Assembly: GCA_020637445.1 (NCBI GenBank)
Contig: JACJVZ010000002.1
Location: forward strand, 434,001-498,000
Reading direction: 5' to 3'
Source of the DNA: Calditrichota bacterium
Lineage (GTDB): Bacteria > Electryoneota > RPQS01
DNA: 64,000 nucleotides
This document shows, piece by piece, positions 26,189 to 35,390 of this stretch; position 1 is the first letter of the stretch; each line of letters begins with the position of its first letter. The notes under the pieces are model-generated. The model did not search any database. It was not told the DNA's origin and saw only the letters and a program-made list of their open reading frames with translations. Both the position numbers and the translations under genes were made by a program.

Positions 26189-26506
26189 AGTGTTGTCATT
26201 ATTGCAAGTATAGACAGACCCCCCTCAGAACCAAAGAACCAATCTTAAATTAGGAAAAGTGTTCGCCGAGCGGGGATTTAGCGTAGCGGTTCCCCGCCGG
26301 AATCTGGAAATTTTCAGCGTTCGGGGCACCCGCAGCGGGTGCCGCCGCGAATTATTGCATCTGAAAAATTTCGGTCTGCGGGGCAGGTGAAGACACCTGC
26401 CGCCGCGAGTAATCAGTCCCCCGCGCAGAGCGGAGCGTTGCCTGAAATACAGAGGCCGTCTTGCGACGGCCCCGTGAAGATACAAAATTCAGGTGAAAGC
26501 CGAAAC
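26189..26506. repeat. Repeat cluster between TonB receptor and lipoprotein genes
   Basis: 318 bp without a gene. 26262-26308: family D, inverted (TTCGCCGAGCGGGGATT ... TTCCCCGCCGGAATC). 26322-26350: family C (GGGGCACCCGC AGC GGGTGCCGCCGCGA). 26379-26410: family C variant with a different arm (GGGGCAGGTG AAGA CACCTGCCGCCGCGA), where both arms have changed together. 26454-26471: GGCCGTC TTGC GACGGCC hairpin. The variant arms show that pairing, rather than sequence, is conserved. Confidence 0.8.
26454..26471. terminator. Hairpin downstream of lipoprotein gene
   Basis: Perfect 7-bp stem GGCCGTC/GACGGCC with a TTGC loop, about 36 bp past the end of the minus-strand lipoprotein gene. It lacks a good T tract, so terminator function is uncertain. 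Confidence 0.4.
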
Positions 26507-27754
26507 TTAGTTGGACACGTTTATGTTGATTTGTCCAAAGTTCGCGTCACCGTCGATCGTGATTGGCGTTGGTGACCCTCCGGTCGTCCAGCCGTGGGCA
26601 CCGTAGCAGGTTGCGCCGGGACCCTGCACGTTGTTCCAAAGCGAAATATAGTATGTGCCTTCGGGCATGCCGGTAAAGGCATAGAGGGTTTCGGCGTCGT
26701 CGGTGATTGCGAAATAGCCCGTCGGAGCACCCATCGGCGGCTGCTCAGGTGAAACGGGGAACGTCGAAAGCATCACAAGCAAGCCTTCGGCAGGACGGGT
26801 GCCGGTGTAGGTCACGTTGCCGCTAAGCCAATGCGGACGCGGAGCGAAGGCGTTGACTGTGAAGTCGCGCACGAGCGGAGTAGTCTCATCAATCGTGACG
26901 GCATCGGGGCGAGCGTCGCCGACCAACGGAGATCCACCAAGCTGAGTGTTGATGCCGTAGCAGCCGTACCAGAACGTCGGCGCGGGCGGCGGAGCAGCGC
27001 TCCAAACGGAAAGATAGTAGTTGCCGTAGGGCGGAGTGAAGCGGAAATTCGTATCCGAGGCAGATGACATCACGTAGTACGCACTCGGTGCGCCCATCGC
27101 CGGCTGCCACGGATTGAAGGGGAACGTCGAAATCATCACCAGCATTCCGCCGTCGGGGTAGTCGCCGTTCAGGTGCATTGAACCTTCGATACGTCCGCGA
27201 TCGCCGCAGCCGGGGACCGGCAGGAAGTAGTCAAAATAGGTGTGAATCGTAATACTCTGATTCGGCGCGTCCTCGGAAAAGGTCACGGGTTCGGGAAGCG
27301 AGTCGTCAGTCATCGGGTTGCCGCCGTACATGCCGACAACAGGTTCGTCGCAGGCGATATCGTTGACTTCGGGTGCGCGCCAACCCGTGACGATGGAATT
27401 GTACGTGCCGAGAGAGATTCCTGTGATTTCGAAAGTAAGCGTGTCGGCGTCGTTGTCATTGGCCGGATCGGGATCGGTGAAATAGCCCTGCGCCGTGTAG
27501 TAAGCGGGAGGACCACCAGCGGCATTTACACACCACGAGCAGTTGCCTGCGGAGATATTCCAGTTTTCAAAAACGGAGAGCTGGACGGCGCCGGAATCTG
27601 GCCAATCGCCGTGGAAAATCGCGATGCCAGTCAAGGTGCCGGTGACGGGAGGATTGTTGTTGTCGTTATTGTTGTCGCAGCTTACGAATATGACCGCCGC
27701 AATCAGAATTGAAAGTGCAATCGCGAAGAATCGAAACTTTTTAGAGGTGAACAT
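26507..27754 (-). CDS. Lipoprotein with three internal repeats
   Basis: 415 residues. Signal peptide with lipobox IFVSC (Cys about 26), followed by an Asn/Asp linker (DNNNDNNN). Three homologous repeats of about 125 residues follow. Repeat 2 (starts near GSMHLNGDYPDGGMLVMIST) and repeat 3 (starts near GNVTYTGTRPAEGLLVMLST) share FP.(N/S)P.QP.MGAP..Y(Y/F) and a closing G.YY(L/I)S(V/L)W; repeat 1 (GIAIFHGDWPDSGAVQLSVF) is more diverged. Each repeat looks like a carboxypeptidase-regulatory/transthyretin-like beta sandwich (inference). Likely anchored in the outer membrane. Role unknown. Confidence 0.85.
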   Translation of the reverse strand: MFTSKKFRFFAIALSILIAAVIFVSCDNNNDNNNPPVTGTLTGIAIFHGDWPDSGAVQLSVFENWNISAGNCSWCVNAAGGPPAYYTAQGYFTDPDPANDNDADTLTFEITGISLGTYNSIVTGWRAPEVNDIACDEPVVGMYGGNPMTDDSLPEPVTFSEDAPNQSITIHTYFDYFLPVPGCGDRGRIEGSMHLNGDYPDGGMLVMISTFPFNPWQPAMGAPSAYYVMSSASDTNFRFTPPYGNYYLSVWSAAPPPAPTFWYGCYGINTQLGGSPLVGDARPDAVTIDETTPLVRDFTVNAFAPRPHWLSGNVTYTGTRPAEGLLVMLSTFPVSPEQPPMGAPTGYFAITDDAETLYAFTGMPEGTYYISLWNNVQGPGATCYGAHGWTTGGSPTPITIDGDANFGQININVSN

Positions 27755-27896
27755 CAGTCGTTGGGGATGGTTTGTGAGAAAAGAGACTATGAGGTGTAAT
27801 ATAGGAGATGAACCCTATTTGTTCAATAGGCATTCAAGCCGAGTTGCCTGTCTGAGAGGAATTCACTAAACTCGGATTCGCCTCGGGAACCTTTCC

Positions 27897-27924
27897 TTGA
27901 CAGGGAGCGTTCTTTGAGTAATAG
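27897..27924 (+). promoter_or_regulatory. Candidate promoter of the primary sigma factor gene
   Basis: Perfect TTGACA at 27897-27902, a 16-bp spacer and a weaker TAATAG at 27919-27924, about 60 bp before the gene. Confidence 0.4.
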
Positions 27925-27983
27925 GTTAATGTACCCTCGCAGGTCCAACTACCCCCCTAAACCACTCCCCCAAAAAGACTTAC

Positions 27984-28820
27984 ATGAATATTCGTGCCAA
28001 TCAAAGCCTTGAACGATACCTCCAAGAAATCGGTGAAGTCGCACTTTTGACTCCCGATGAGGAGATAAAGCTTGCCAAGCGAATTCGGAAAGGCGATCAG
28101 ATTGCGCTGGAAAAACTGACCAAGGCGAACCTCAGATTTGTCGTCTCAGTCGCTAAACAGTATCAAAATCAAGGACTTTCGCTCGGTGATTTGATCAACG
28201 AGGGCAACCTTGGTTTGATCAAGGCTGCCAAGCGTTTTGATGAGACGAGAGGCTATAAGTTCATCTCGTACGCGGTGTGGTGGATTCGCCAGAGTATTTT
28301 GCAGGCGCTGGCCGAGCAATCGCGCGTCGTGCGTCTGCCCTTGAACCGCGTCGGTGCGCTGAATAAGATTGGCAAGACGTTTTCGTCCTTGGAGCAGGAA
28401 TATGAGCGCGAGCCGACAGCGAATGAAATCGCGGAAGCGCTGGATATATCGGCTTACGAAGTGACGGATACGCTGCGCATGTCGGGTCGGCATCTGTCAA
28501 TTGACGCGCCGTTCGCGCAGGGCGAAGATAACCGCCTTTTGGATATCGTTCACAACGATACGCAGCCGCCGCCCGATTCGAGTTTGATGAAAGAGTCTCT
28601 GCGGCAGGATATCGAGCGCTCGCTGTCGTCGCTGACGCCGCGCGAAGCCGAAGTGATCAGACTTTATTTTGGCTTGGACCGCGAGCACCCGCTGACCCTC
28701 GAAGAAATCGGCGAGCTGTTCAAACTGACGCGCGAACGTGTGCGCCAAATTAAGGAAAAAGCTCTGCGCAGGCTGCGGCATGCGTCGCGGAGCAATTCAC
28801 TGAGAAGCTATCTGGGATAA
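27984..28820 (+). CDS. rpoD: Primary RNA polymerase sigma factor (short RpoD/SigA type)
   Basis: 278 residues. Region 1.2 (NQSLERYLQEIGEVALLTPDEE), region 2 (LRFVVSVAKQYQNQGLSLGD, DETRGYKFISYAVWWIRQSI, residues about 50-110), region 3 (REPTANEIAEALDI) and region 4 helix-turn-helix (LTLEEIGELFKLTRERVRQI, residues about 238-257) are all present. It lacks the long N-terminal region 1.1 and the non-conserved insert of E. coli RpoD, as in Bacteroidetes and Chlorobi. It directs polymerase to housekeeping promoters. The gene stands alone; a paralogous group 2 sigma factor is the alternative. Confidence 0.92.
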   Translation: MNIRANQSLERYLQEIGEVALLTPDEEIKLAKRIRKGDQIALEKLTKANLRFVVSVAKQYQNQGLSLGDLINEGNLGLIKAAKRFDETRGYKFISYAVWWIRQSILQALAEQSRVVRLPLNRVGALNKIGKTFSSLEQEYEREPTANEIAEALDISAYEVTDTLRMSGRHLSIDAPFAQGEDNRLLDIVHNDTQPPPDSSLMKESLRQDIERSLSSLTPREAEVIRLYFGLDREHPLTLEEIGELFKLTRERVRQIKEKALRRLRHASRSNSLRSYLG

Positions 28821-28916
28821 TCCGCGATAGCCGAGCTATTCGTTTTTCAAAGTGGGCAAGCGTATCTTGCCCCTTTCTCTTTCCGTCCGAAAGTATTTCC
28901 CGCCTGACGATCTTCA

Positions 28917-30353
28917 TTGCTGTTTAACTCGCTTCAATTCCTGATCTTCCTGCCGATGGTCGTCGGGGCGTACTTTGCGCTGCCGTACCGTTGGCGTTGG
29001 GTTTTGTTGCTGGGTGCCTCGTACTACTTCTACATGTGCTGGAAGGTTCAGTATGCGGTGCTGATGCTGTTTTCGACCGCGATCGACTATGCGGCGGGAT
29101 TGGCAATTGCGAAGTCGCAGCGGAAGGCCACTCGCGTCGCGTGGCTGGTTGCGAGTTTGACGACAAACCTCGGGCTGCTGTTTACATTCAAGTATCTCGA
29201 TTTCTTTATGTCGGCACTCGGTGACGTGCTCGTTCCGCTGAACTTGATGAGCAACGTTCCGTTGTTTCATCTGCTGCTGCCGGTGGGAATTTCGTTTTAC
29301 ACGTTTCAGTCCATGAGCTACACGATAGACGTATACAAAGGTGTCACGCCGCCCGAAAGGAATTTCGGGCGGTTTGCGCTTTACGTGTCGTTCTTTCCGC
29401 AGCTCGTGGCCGGACCCATCGAAAGATCGTCGCATTTACTCCCGCAGTTTCGCGAACGGCACGAGATCGATTACCGAAGAATGGCTGACGGAGTCAAGCT
29501 GATGACGTGGGGGTTCTTCAAAAAACTCGTGATCGCCGACCGCGTCGCCCCGTTCGTAAATTCCGTGTATGCTCATCCGGGCGACGCGAGCGGATGGCAG
29601 TTGCTTTGGGCGACCTATTGTTTCGCATTTCAAATCTACTGCGACTTCTCCGCGTACTCGGATATTGCCATCGGTTCGGCCCGGATCATGGGTTACGACA
29701 TCATGACCAACTTCAAACGCCCGTATTTCTCGAGATCCATCGGAGAATTTTGGCGGCGTTGGCATATTTCACTCTCGACGTGGTTCAGAGACTATTTGTA
29801 CATTCCGCTCGGAGGAAACCGCAAGAGCGAAGGGCGGACCGTTTTCAACACAATGACCGTGTTTGTGCTGAGCGGATTCTGGCACGGTGCAAACTGGACC
29901 TTTATGGTGTGGGGAGCGCTGCACGGACTATTGTTGGTGCTTTCGCGCGCGACGCACGACTTGCGGACGAATGTCTCATATAAAGTTTGGGGTAACGGGC
30001 ACAACACCGCGCGCACGTTGTTTCAGGTCTTTGTTGTTTTTCATCTGGCGATTCTGACGTGGGTATTCTTCCGGGCAGCAAATCTCGCAGACGCGATGAC
30101 GGTTCTCGGACGAATTTTCACGGGAGCGTCGGCAACCGCGGCGATGGCGGCCGTCGACCCGTCCTATCTCATCGCATTCCCGGCCGTGCTGGTCTTGTTG
30201 ATTGCGGACTACTATCAGGAACGGCAGTCCTTTAAGGTTCGACTTTTGAATTGGCATCCGGCGATTCGCTGGGCGGCCTATGCTTCGCTGGTTTTTTCAA
30301 TCGTCGTGTTCGGCGCGTACTCCGGTCAAGATTTTATTTACTTCCAATTTTAA
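28917..30353 (+). CDS. MBOAT-family O-acyltransferase (AlgI/DltB-like)
   Basis: 478 residues with about ten membrane segments. It begins at a TTG giving LLFNSLQFLIFLPMVV, the usual start of this family. Key segments: FYTFQSMSYTIDVYKG, FPQLVAGPIERSSHLLPQF, DFSAYSDIAIGSARIMGYD, NFKRPYFSRSIGEFWRRWHI, and the catalytic His (about 322) in SGFWHGANWTFMVWG. MBOAT proteins pass acyl groups across the membrane to exported polysaccharides. The next gene, 9 nt downstream, is an SGNH-type partner as in AlgI-AlgJ/AlgX pairs, so the two probably acetylate an extracellular glycan. Confidence 0.93.
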   Translation: MLFNSLQFLIFLPMVVGAYFALPYRWRWVLLLGASYYFYMCWKVQYAVLMLFSTAIDYAAGLAIAKSQRKATRVAWLVASLTTNLGLLFTFKYLDFFMSALGDVLVPLNLMSNVPLFHLLLPVGISFYTFQSMSYTIDVYKGVTPPERNFGRFALYVSFFPQLVAGPIERSSHLLPQFRERHEIDYRRMADGVKLMTWGFFKKLVIADRVAPFVNSVYAHPGDASGWQLLWATYCFAFQIYCDFSAYSDIAIGSARIMGYDIMTNFKRPYFSRSIGEFWRRWHISLSTWFRDYLYIPLGGNRKSEGRTVFNTMTVFVLSGFWHGANWTFMVWGALHGLLLVLSRATHDLRTNVSYKVWGNGHNTARTLFQVFVVFHLAILTWVFFRAANLADAMTVLGRIFTGASATAAMAAVDPSYLIAFPAVLVLLIADYYQERQSFKVRLLNWHPAIRWAAYASLVFSIVVFGAYSGQDFIYFQF

Positions 30354-30362
30354 TCATACTCC

Positions 30363-31457
30363 ATGACTGCTTCGCGCAAAGATACCAACTTCAAAACCGG
30401 CCTGTATATGCTGGCTGTTTTGTGCGCGTTGATATTTGTGGGTTCAAAGATCGATTGGATCAGCTCGTTGTTTGTGTCGGATGTGGTAAACTACGGCGAC
30501 CTCTATCCTGAATTGACGGTGCGGTACTTCAAGGTCGAACGCGTCCACAATGTGCACAGAAGATTTCCGGCAAATGAGGATACACGGGCTGCCGATGCAG
30601 ACATTCTGTTGATTGGAGACAGCTTCTTAGACTATGACGGAGAGACGTACACTTGTGCGGACGAGTTCTCCAAAGCTCTCGGTCAGTCCATTTATGTCAT
30701 TCACGGCGGCGACCCGCAGCGATACGTCGCGGCGGCACTCGAGCGGGAGAAGATACCGCGCGATTCGAAGCGGCGCAAACTAATATTGGAATGTGTCGAG
30801 CGAAATTTCATGTATCTGTACCGGCACGGCGCGCCCAGCCCCTCGACGGGAGGCTCGAGCGCGTCCACCGCATCGAGCGTCGTGAATCTCGCGCGCGAGA
30901 TCAGTCATACGTGGTTTACGGATTCCGAGCGCCGGTACCAGTACTTGCTGAATACGTCGGTGTTAACTTCCGGATTCATCGAAGCGGTCAGCACGATGAA
31001 GTTTCGCGAGTTTGGGATGATGCCGAAGCGTTTTCCGGTTTACTCGCTGCATCCGCCGATGGTGTTTTCGTATTTTGAAACGAATCCGAACTCTCCGACG
31101 AGTTACTTCTATCCGCACACGCAAGAGGATATTGAAGCGATTGCCGTGCATTTGAAAGAACTGTCCGAGTGGCTGAGCCTCGACTGGAATCTTGATTTGG
31201 TGGTACTTCCTATTCCTAACAAGATTACGATTTACCATAAACTGGCCACGGACGTTTCCTATGACGATTATTTGCCCCGGCTGATTGCGGAATTGCGCAG
31301 GCAAGGGGTTCCGACTGTCGATTTGTATACGCCGTTCCGTCAAGCCGAAGGGCGGATCTACTACTCGACGGACACTCATTGGAATCCCCGCGGAGTGGAT
31401 CTGGCTACGCAGGTTGTCGCCGGTCAGCTCGGAGATGCGGGAACTTCTGACCATTAG
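30363..31457 (+). CDS. AlgX/AlgJ-like SGNH acyltransferase partner
   Basis: 364 residues. One N-terminal membrane anchor (YMLAVLCALIFVGSKI), then an SGNH-hydrolase-like domain: GDSF at residues 85-88 holds the nucleophile Ser, and STDTHWNPRG near residue 337 holds the Asp-x-His pair. In the AlgX/AlgJ/DHHW family this domain takes the acyl group from the MBOAT partner and transfers it to polysaccharide in the periplasm. Position right after the MBOAT gene supports this. No carbohydrate-binding domain is seen. Confidence 0.88.
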   Translation: MTASRKDTNFKTGLYMLAVLCALIFVGSKIDWISSLFVSDVVNYGDLYPELTVRYFKVERVHNVHRRFPANEDTRAADADILLIGDSFLDYDGETYTCADEFSKALGQSIYVIHGGDPQRYVAAALEREKIPRDSKRRKLILECVERNFMYLYRHGAPSPSTGGSSASTASSVVNLAREISHTWFTDSERRYQYLLNTSVLTSGFIEAVSTMKFREFGMMPKRFPVYSLHPPMVFSYFETNPNSPTSYFYPHTQEDIEAIAVHLKELSEWLSLDWNLDLVVLPIPNKITIYHKLATDVSYDDYLPRLIAELRRQGVPTVDLYTPFRQAEGRIYYSTDTHWNPRGVDLATQVVAGQLGDAGTSDH

Positions 31458-31462
31458 ATACG

Positions 31463-31497
31463 TTAGTTTGATGTGAAACGATTTTATATCGAACTAA
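31463..31497. other. Inverted repeat between SGNH and pirin genes
   Basis: TTAGTTTGAT (31463-31472) pairs with ATCGAACTAA (31488-31497), allowing one G-U pair, around a 15-nt loop. It could be an operator for the pirin gene or a weak terminator without a T tract. Confidence 0.35.
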
Positions 31498-31519
31498 TGG
31501 CGAAAGCCGGGGAGAAATC

Positions 31520-32218
31520 ATGATCAAAACCAGAAAAGCTGCCGACCGGGGATATGCAAATCACGGCTGGCTTGAGACTTACCATACATTCAGCTTTGCG
31601 GACTACCGGGATGCGGCGCATGTACATTTTCGGAATTTGCGGGTCATCAACGATGACAAGGTGGCTGCCAAGCGGGGATTCGGGATGCATCCGCATGACA
31701 ATATGGAGATTATCACCTATGTCATGGAGGGGGAGCTGACGCATCAGGACAGCATGGGCAACCACGGAGCGATCCGGGCTGGGGAGTTCCAGATGATGCA
31801 TGCGGGAACGGGGATTATGCACTCGGAGAAGAATGACTCCGACCAGACGACGCACCTATATCAGATTTGGATTTTTCCGGATCAGAAGGGGCGCACTCCA
31901 GGGTATGACCAGCGGCCCGCGTTGAACGGCGACTCAGCGAACAAACTCAATCTGATTGTGTCGCCGGACGGCCGCGAGGGGACGATGCAGATTTATCAGG
32001 ATGCGAGTTTGTATTTGGGCAAACTTGATGCGGGGAAAGCGCTTGAGTTTCCTATTCAATCCGGACGGCATGTTTGGGTGCAGGTGACTAAGGGGACGCT
32101 TGCGCTCAATGGACATGACCTTGCGGCGGGAGATGGGGTGGCGGTGTCGGAAGAAAGTGTGATACAGTTTGTTGGTGGAAACGGGGGAGGGGAGTGGCTG
32201 TTGTTTGACCTCGCTTAG
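31520..32218 (+). CDS. Pirin-family protein (YhhW-like quercetin dioxygenase type)
   Basis: 232 residues, two cupin domains. Metal ligands His57, His59, His101 and Glu103 are in GMHPHDNMEIITYVMEGELT and HAGTGIMHSE, the pirin signature. Some pirins cleave quercetin, others act as redox sensors; which applies here cannot be told. GGGGAGAAATC gives a good ribosome binding site before the ATG. Monocistronic. Confidence 0.95.
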   Translation: MIKTRKAADRGYANHGWLETYHTFSFADYRDAAHVHFRNLRVINDDKVAAKRGFGMHPHDNMEIITYVMEGELTHQDSMGNHGAIRAGEFQMMHAGTGIMHSEKNDSDQTTHLYQIWIFPDQKGRTPGYDQRPALNGDSANKLNLIVSPDGREGTMQIYQDASLYLGKLDAGKALEFPIQSGRHVWVQVTKGTLALNGHDLAAGDGVAVSEESVIQFVGGNGGGEWLLFDLA

Positions 32219-32253
32219 GCCTTTTGTGTTTTGATTAAGTCAGAATAGGCATG

Positions 32254-32274
32254 AGGTAAGAGGTAAGAGGTAGG
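32254..32274. repeat. Short heptamer array (GGTAAGA)
   Basis: GGTAAGA, GGTAAGA, GGTAGGC in tandem, in the 165-bp gap between the pirin and FG-GAP genes. Confidence 0.6.
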
Positions 32275-32383
32275 CGCCCGGAGGCTCCAGCCCTCATCCC
32301 CTCGAAAAAGTCTGACCAAGTTGACTCTTTGACCTCGCGAGTGTAGATTGCAGGTAACAGTCAATCACGCACTCGAGGCCGTT

Positions 32384-33961
32384 ATGAAACCGCGAATTTT
32401 ATCTGCATTCAATCTTTTGAAGCGGGTGGGGTTCGCGGTTTTGTTGTTGGGAGTTGCTCATGCCCAGCCGTACGAACCGACGTATTTGTTGGATGTGACG
32501 GGGGATATCGGCGATGCGCTGGGGAGCGGGAATTTGCAAGGTGTAGGCGATCAGAACGGCGATGGGTTTGACGACTTCGTGACGTCAGCAAGAAGCACGG
32601 ATATTTCGCGTGAACTCAGACTGTACTATGGAAATAATCTTGGCGAATCCAACTATACAGCGTTCGGTAGGTTTGATTCTACGGATCGTGTTTTCTATTG
32701 GGTTGATGCAGCATTTGATGCGGGATTTACAGTCCCTGCCGGAGACATGAACGGCGACGGATATGCCGATATCATGCGCGACCTTCTGGTACAGAATGGT
32801 CATGATGTTTACTATTTTCCTTTTTTGTATCTGGGTGGCCCGGGGGTCTTTGATACGATTCCGGACTGGATTGGCGCCTTATCGGATCTTCGCTATCTTA
32901 CTAACGTAGGGGATTACAATGGGGATGGTCGGGATGATTTCACGAAACGACCGTTGAACGAAGGAATGTTCAACTTTTACTTGGGTGAAATTCCGGGATC
33001 TGATGATGCGCTGTGGTCACACTTTGATTTCAATTCCAGTCACATGGGATTTGGCGACGTGAATGGCGACGGTTACTCGGACTTTGGACGAGTCATCCTG
33101 CTCGGAGATAGTGGATACGTTCGCGCGGAACTCTATTTGGGCTCTCCGTTGGCAGATTCGCTGCCGGCATTGATCCGTGTTCGCCCATCGGCAGCAGGGA
33201 ATACGTTTGAATATTACCACCGGATAGTGGGCGACATAAACGGGGACGGATACGATGACATCATATCTCGTGCGACCTCATTTGCCGAGGGCGCACGGAA
33301 ATACATCTACTGGGGTGGACCGGACATGGATCTTGTTGATGACGTCGAGTTACATTGGCCGAACAATAATGTGCCCAAGTACGTGACGCCGTTAGGGGAT
33401 ATCAATGGGGATGGGTATGACGATGTCGCGCATTACGAACACTACTTAACTCCCCCCAACGACCACATCGAGGTTTGGTTAGGTGGTGATCCGTTGCCGG
33501 AGTCGCCGGCGTGGGTGTTGGATGGCCCGTTGGACGGGATGAACTATCCGTATCGGATCGGTGAAGCGGGAGATTTTAACGGCGACGGGATCGACGACTG
33601 GTTTTTCTCGGCGTATCATGGTCTCGAAGAGCGCGGCAGAATCATCGTCGTTGCGGGCGACCGGAACTTTGGGTTGGTTGCTCGAGAGCGAACTCCCTTG
33701 CCGCGTGATTTATCTCTTTCCGTTTTCCCCAATCCCTTCAACTCAACACTTCGTATTTCCCTCGACGCGCCGCTGCATTCGGATGTTTCGGTGACGTTGT
33801 ATGATTTGTTGGGCCGAGAGGTGGATGTGATTTATCGGGGGAGGCTCTCGTCAAATACGATTTCTTATGCTGCGCCTGCGGAGCTTGCCAGTGGGGTTTA
33901 CTTTGTGCGGGCTTCGGCGGGAAAGATTGGAACTACTCAGAAAGTTGTGTTACTCAAATAA
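32384..33961 (+). CDS. Secreted FG-GAP repeat protein with C-terminal sorting domain
   Basis: 525 residues from the ATG preceded by GAGG. The frame is open further upstream from a TTG, which is less likely. Signal peptide (VGFAVLLLGVAHAQ). Seven FG-GAP/calcium-loop repeats follow: DQNGDGFDDF, DMNGDGYADI, DYNGDGRDDF, DVNGDGYSDF, DINGDGYDDI, DINGDGYDDV, DFNGDGIDDW. These build an integrin-alpha-like seven-bladed propeller with Ca2+ loops. The C-terminal domain LSVFPNPFNSTLRISL ... DLLGREVDVI ... ASGVYFVRA ... VVLLK is a sorting signal. Likely surface adhesion or binding (inference). Confidence 0.92.
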   Translation: MKPRILSAFNLLKRVGFAVLLLGVAHAQPYEPTYLLDVTGDIGDALGSGNLQGVGDQNGDGFDDFVTSARSTDISRELRLYYGNNLGESNYTAFGRFDSTDRVFYWVDAAFDAGFTVPAGDMNGDGYADIMRDLLVQNGHDVYYFPFLYLGGPGVFDTIPDWIGALSDLRYLTNVGDYNGDGRDDFTKRPLNEGMFNFYLGEIPGSDDALWSHFDFNSSHMGFGDVNGDGYSDFGRVILLGDSGYVRAELYLGSPLADSLPALIRVRPSAAGNTFEYYHRIVGDINGDGYDDIISRATSFAEGARKYIYWGGPDMDLVDDVELHWPNNNVPKYVTPLGDINGDGYDDVAHYEHYLTPPNDHIEVWLGGDPLPESPAWVLDGPLDGMNYPYRIGEAGDFNGDGIDDWFFSAYHGLEERGRIIVVAGDRNFGLVARERTPLPRDLSLSVFPNPFNSTLRISLDAPLHSDVSVTLYDLLGREVDVIYRGRLSSNTISYAAPAELASGVYFVRASAGKIGTTQKVVLLK

Positions 33962-33998
33962 ACACTCTGTAATTTACTCATATCATCACTCCAGCACT

Positions 33999-35306
33999 AT
34001 GTTGTCAAAATTGAAGAACGAAGGGTGTGAAACACCTACACAGGCGAAACAGCAGGGACTGATTCTCGCGGTGCTTTTTATTTGCAGCGGGCTTTTCCTC
34101 TTTGGATGCGACAAGACTTGTGAATGCAATTACACGCCGACGGAACCAACCAACGAAGCCGTTATCGAAGTGACCAGTCCCGATTCCACAGTGGTCGCGT
34201 GGCTCGGGCATCCGCTGCGGTTTGCTTGGACTTCGGAAAATGTTTTGGGCAGCGTCAAGATTTATTACAGCCGGAACGACGGCGACACGTGGCCGTTTAC
34301 GATTACGGAAAATGCCTACAACGAAGGTGAATATTTCTGGACCGTCGACGCACCCTTGACCCGCAGCGGCCGCATTCGCGTGCAAAGCGCGGGCGAGCCT
34401 CCGGCTGTCGGCGAGAGTCCGTCATCGTTCGTGATACAGACGTACGTGTGGGCGCCTGAAGTACCGTCCCGGGATTTTACGGTGAACGTGCTTGCTTCAA
34501 ACGGCGTGGATCTGTTCGCGGTCGGCTCGGGTGGAACCATTAATCAAAGAAGCTCGCAGACCGGCGAGTGGGTGATTCAAAACTGCGCCACGACCCGCCC
34601 GCTCAATGACATTCATTTTGCCGACAGTCTGGTGGGATGGGTGTGCGGCGGCAGCGGAGTACTGCGCCGAACGGTCGATGGAGGACAAACGTGGCTGACG
34701 ACGTCGAGTCAAATCAGTTTTGAAATTCGCGCGATTCATTGTTACGACAGCCTCACCGCAATCGCCGCCGTGGCAGGATTGCGCCGCACGTCGGACGCGG
34801 GAGAATCGTGGGATCAAGTTGTAGAGTTTGTCGGAGAAACGATAAACCGGCTGTACTTCTATGACAGCATGCACGCGTTTGCGGTCGGAGAAGACGGTTT
34901 GATCGCGAAGTCTGTCGACGGAGGGTTGACGTGGGAAATAAAAACGTCTCCGTTTGAAGCTGCGACCTATAAAGATATCCATTCGCCGGATGGTCTGACA
35001 TATTATGCGGTTGCGTCCGAAGGTCAAATTGCAAAGTCAGACGACGGCGGCGAAACGTGGCATCCCTTGAACCTCCTGCACGCGCCGGTGCTCAGCAGTA
35101 TTCGTTCGATGGCACCTTTGGAAATACTTGTCACGACGGCAGATTCGAGATTGCTGCACAGCGTCGACGGCGGAGATACGTGGGTTTATTATTCAGTCGA
35201 TGAAGGACATTACTTCAACACGCTGCTGATGGAGACTGACGGCAGCGGTTGGTTTGCAGGAACTGGCAACGCGGTTTTTCATCTCGATATCGAGGATTCT
35301 GAATAA
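33999..35306 (+). CDS. Lipoprotein with YCF48/BNR-like repeats
   Basis: 435 residues from the ATG 37 nt after the previous gene. Signal peptide with lipobox FLFGC, followed by a Cys-rich start (CDKTCECNYTPTEP). An Ig-like domain (about 40-150, ITSPDS type) is followed by five repeats ending in Asp-box-like motifs: TVDGGQTWLT, TSDAGESWDQ, SVDGGLTWEI, SDDGGETWHP, SVDGGDTWVY. This is the YCF48/photosystem-assembly-like or BNR propeller seen in many lipoproteins of FCB bacteria. Probably outer-membrane anchored. It lacks a sorting domain, unlike the preceding gene. Confidence 0.88.
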   Translation: MLSKLKNEGCETPTQAKQQGLILAVLFICSGLFLFGCDKTCECNYTPTEPTNEAVIEVTSPDSTVVAWLGHPLRFAWTSENVLGSVKIYYSRNDGDTWPFTITENAYNEGEYFWTVDAPLTRSGRIRVQSAGEPPAVGESPSSFVIQTYVWAPEVPSRDFTVNVLASNGVDLFAVGSGGTINQRSSQTGEWVIQNCATTRPLNDIHFADSLVGWVCGGSGVLRRTVDGGQTWLTTSSQISFEIRAIHCYDSLTAIAAVAGLRRTSDAGESWDQVVEFVGETINRLYFYDSMHAFAVGEDGLIAKSVDGGLTWEIKTSPFEAATYKDIHSPDGLTYYAVASEGQIAKSDDGGETWHPLNLLHAPVLSSIRSMAPLEILVTTADSRLLHSVDGGDTWVYYSVDEGHYFNTLLMETDGSGWFAGTGNAVFHLDIEDSE

Positions 35307-35328
35307 GTACTCTCTTGCAACAAACAGA

Positions 35329-35359
35329 AAAAGCCGAGGCGAGCGCCTCGGCTTTTTTG
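35329..35359. terminator. Intrinsic terminator
   Basis: AAAAAGCCGAGGCG, AG, CGCCTCGGCTTTTTT: a 9-bp perfect stem with T tract after the YCF48-like gene. The GCCGAGG/CCTCGGC core is reused at 39013 and 40994. Confidence 0.9.
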
Positions 35360-35390
35360 TCGAGCCGGGAGGCTCGACCTAGTGTGTGGC

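Noticed and set aside
33867..33998. Extension of the YCF48-like lipoprotein into the preceding gene
   Set aside because: The lipoprotein signal begins at 33999; the upstream part is an out-of-frame reading of the sorting domain of the FG-GAP protein.
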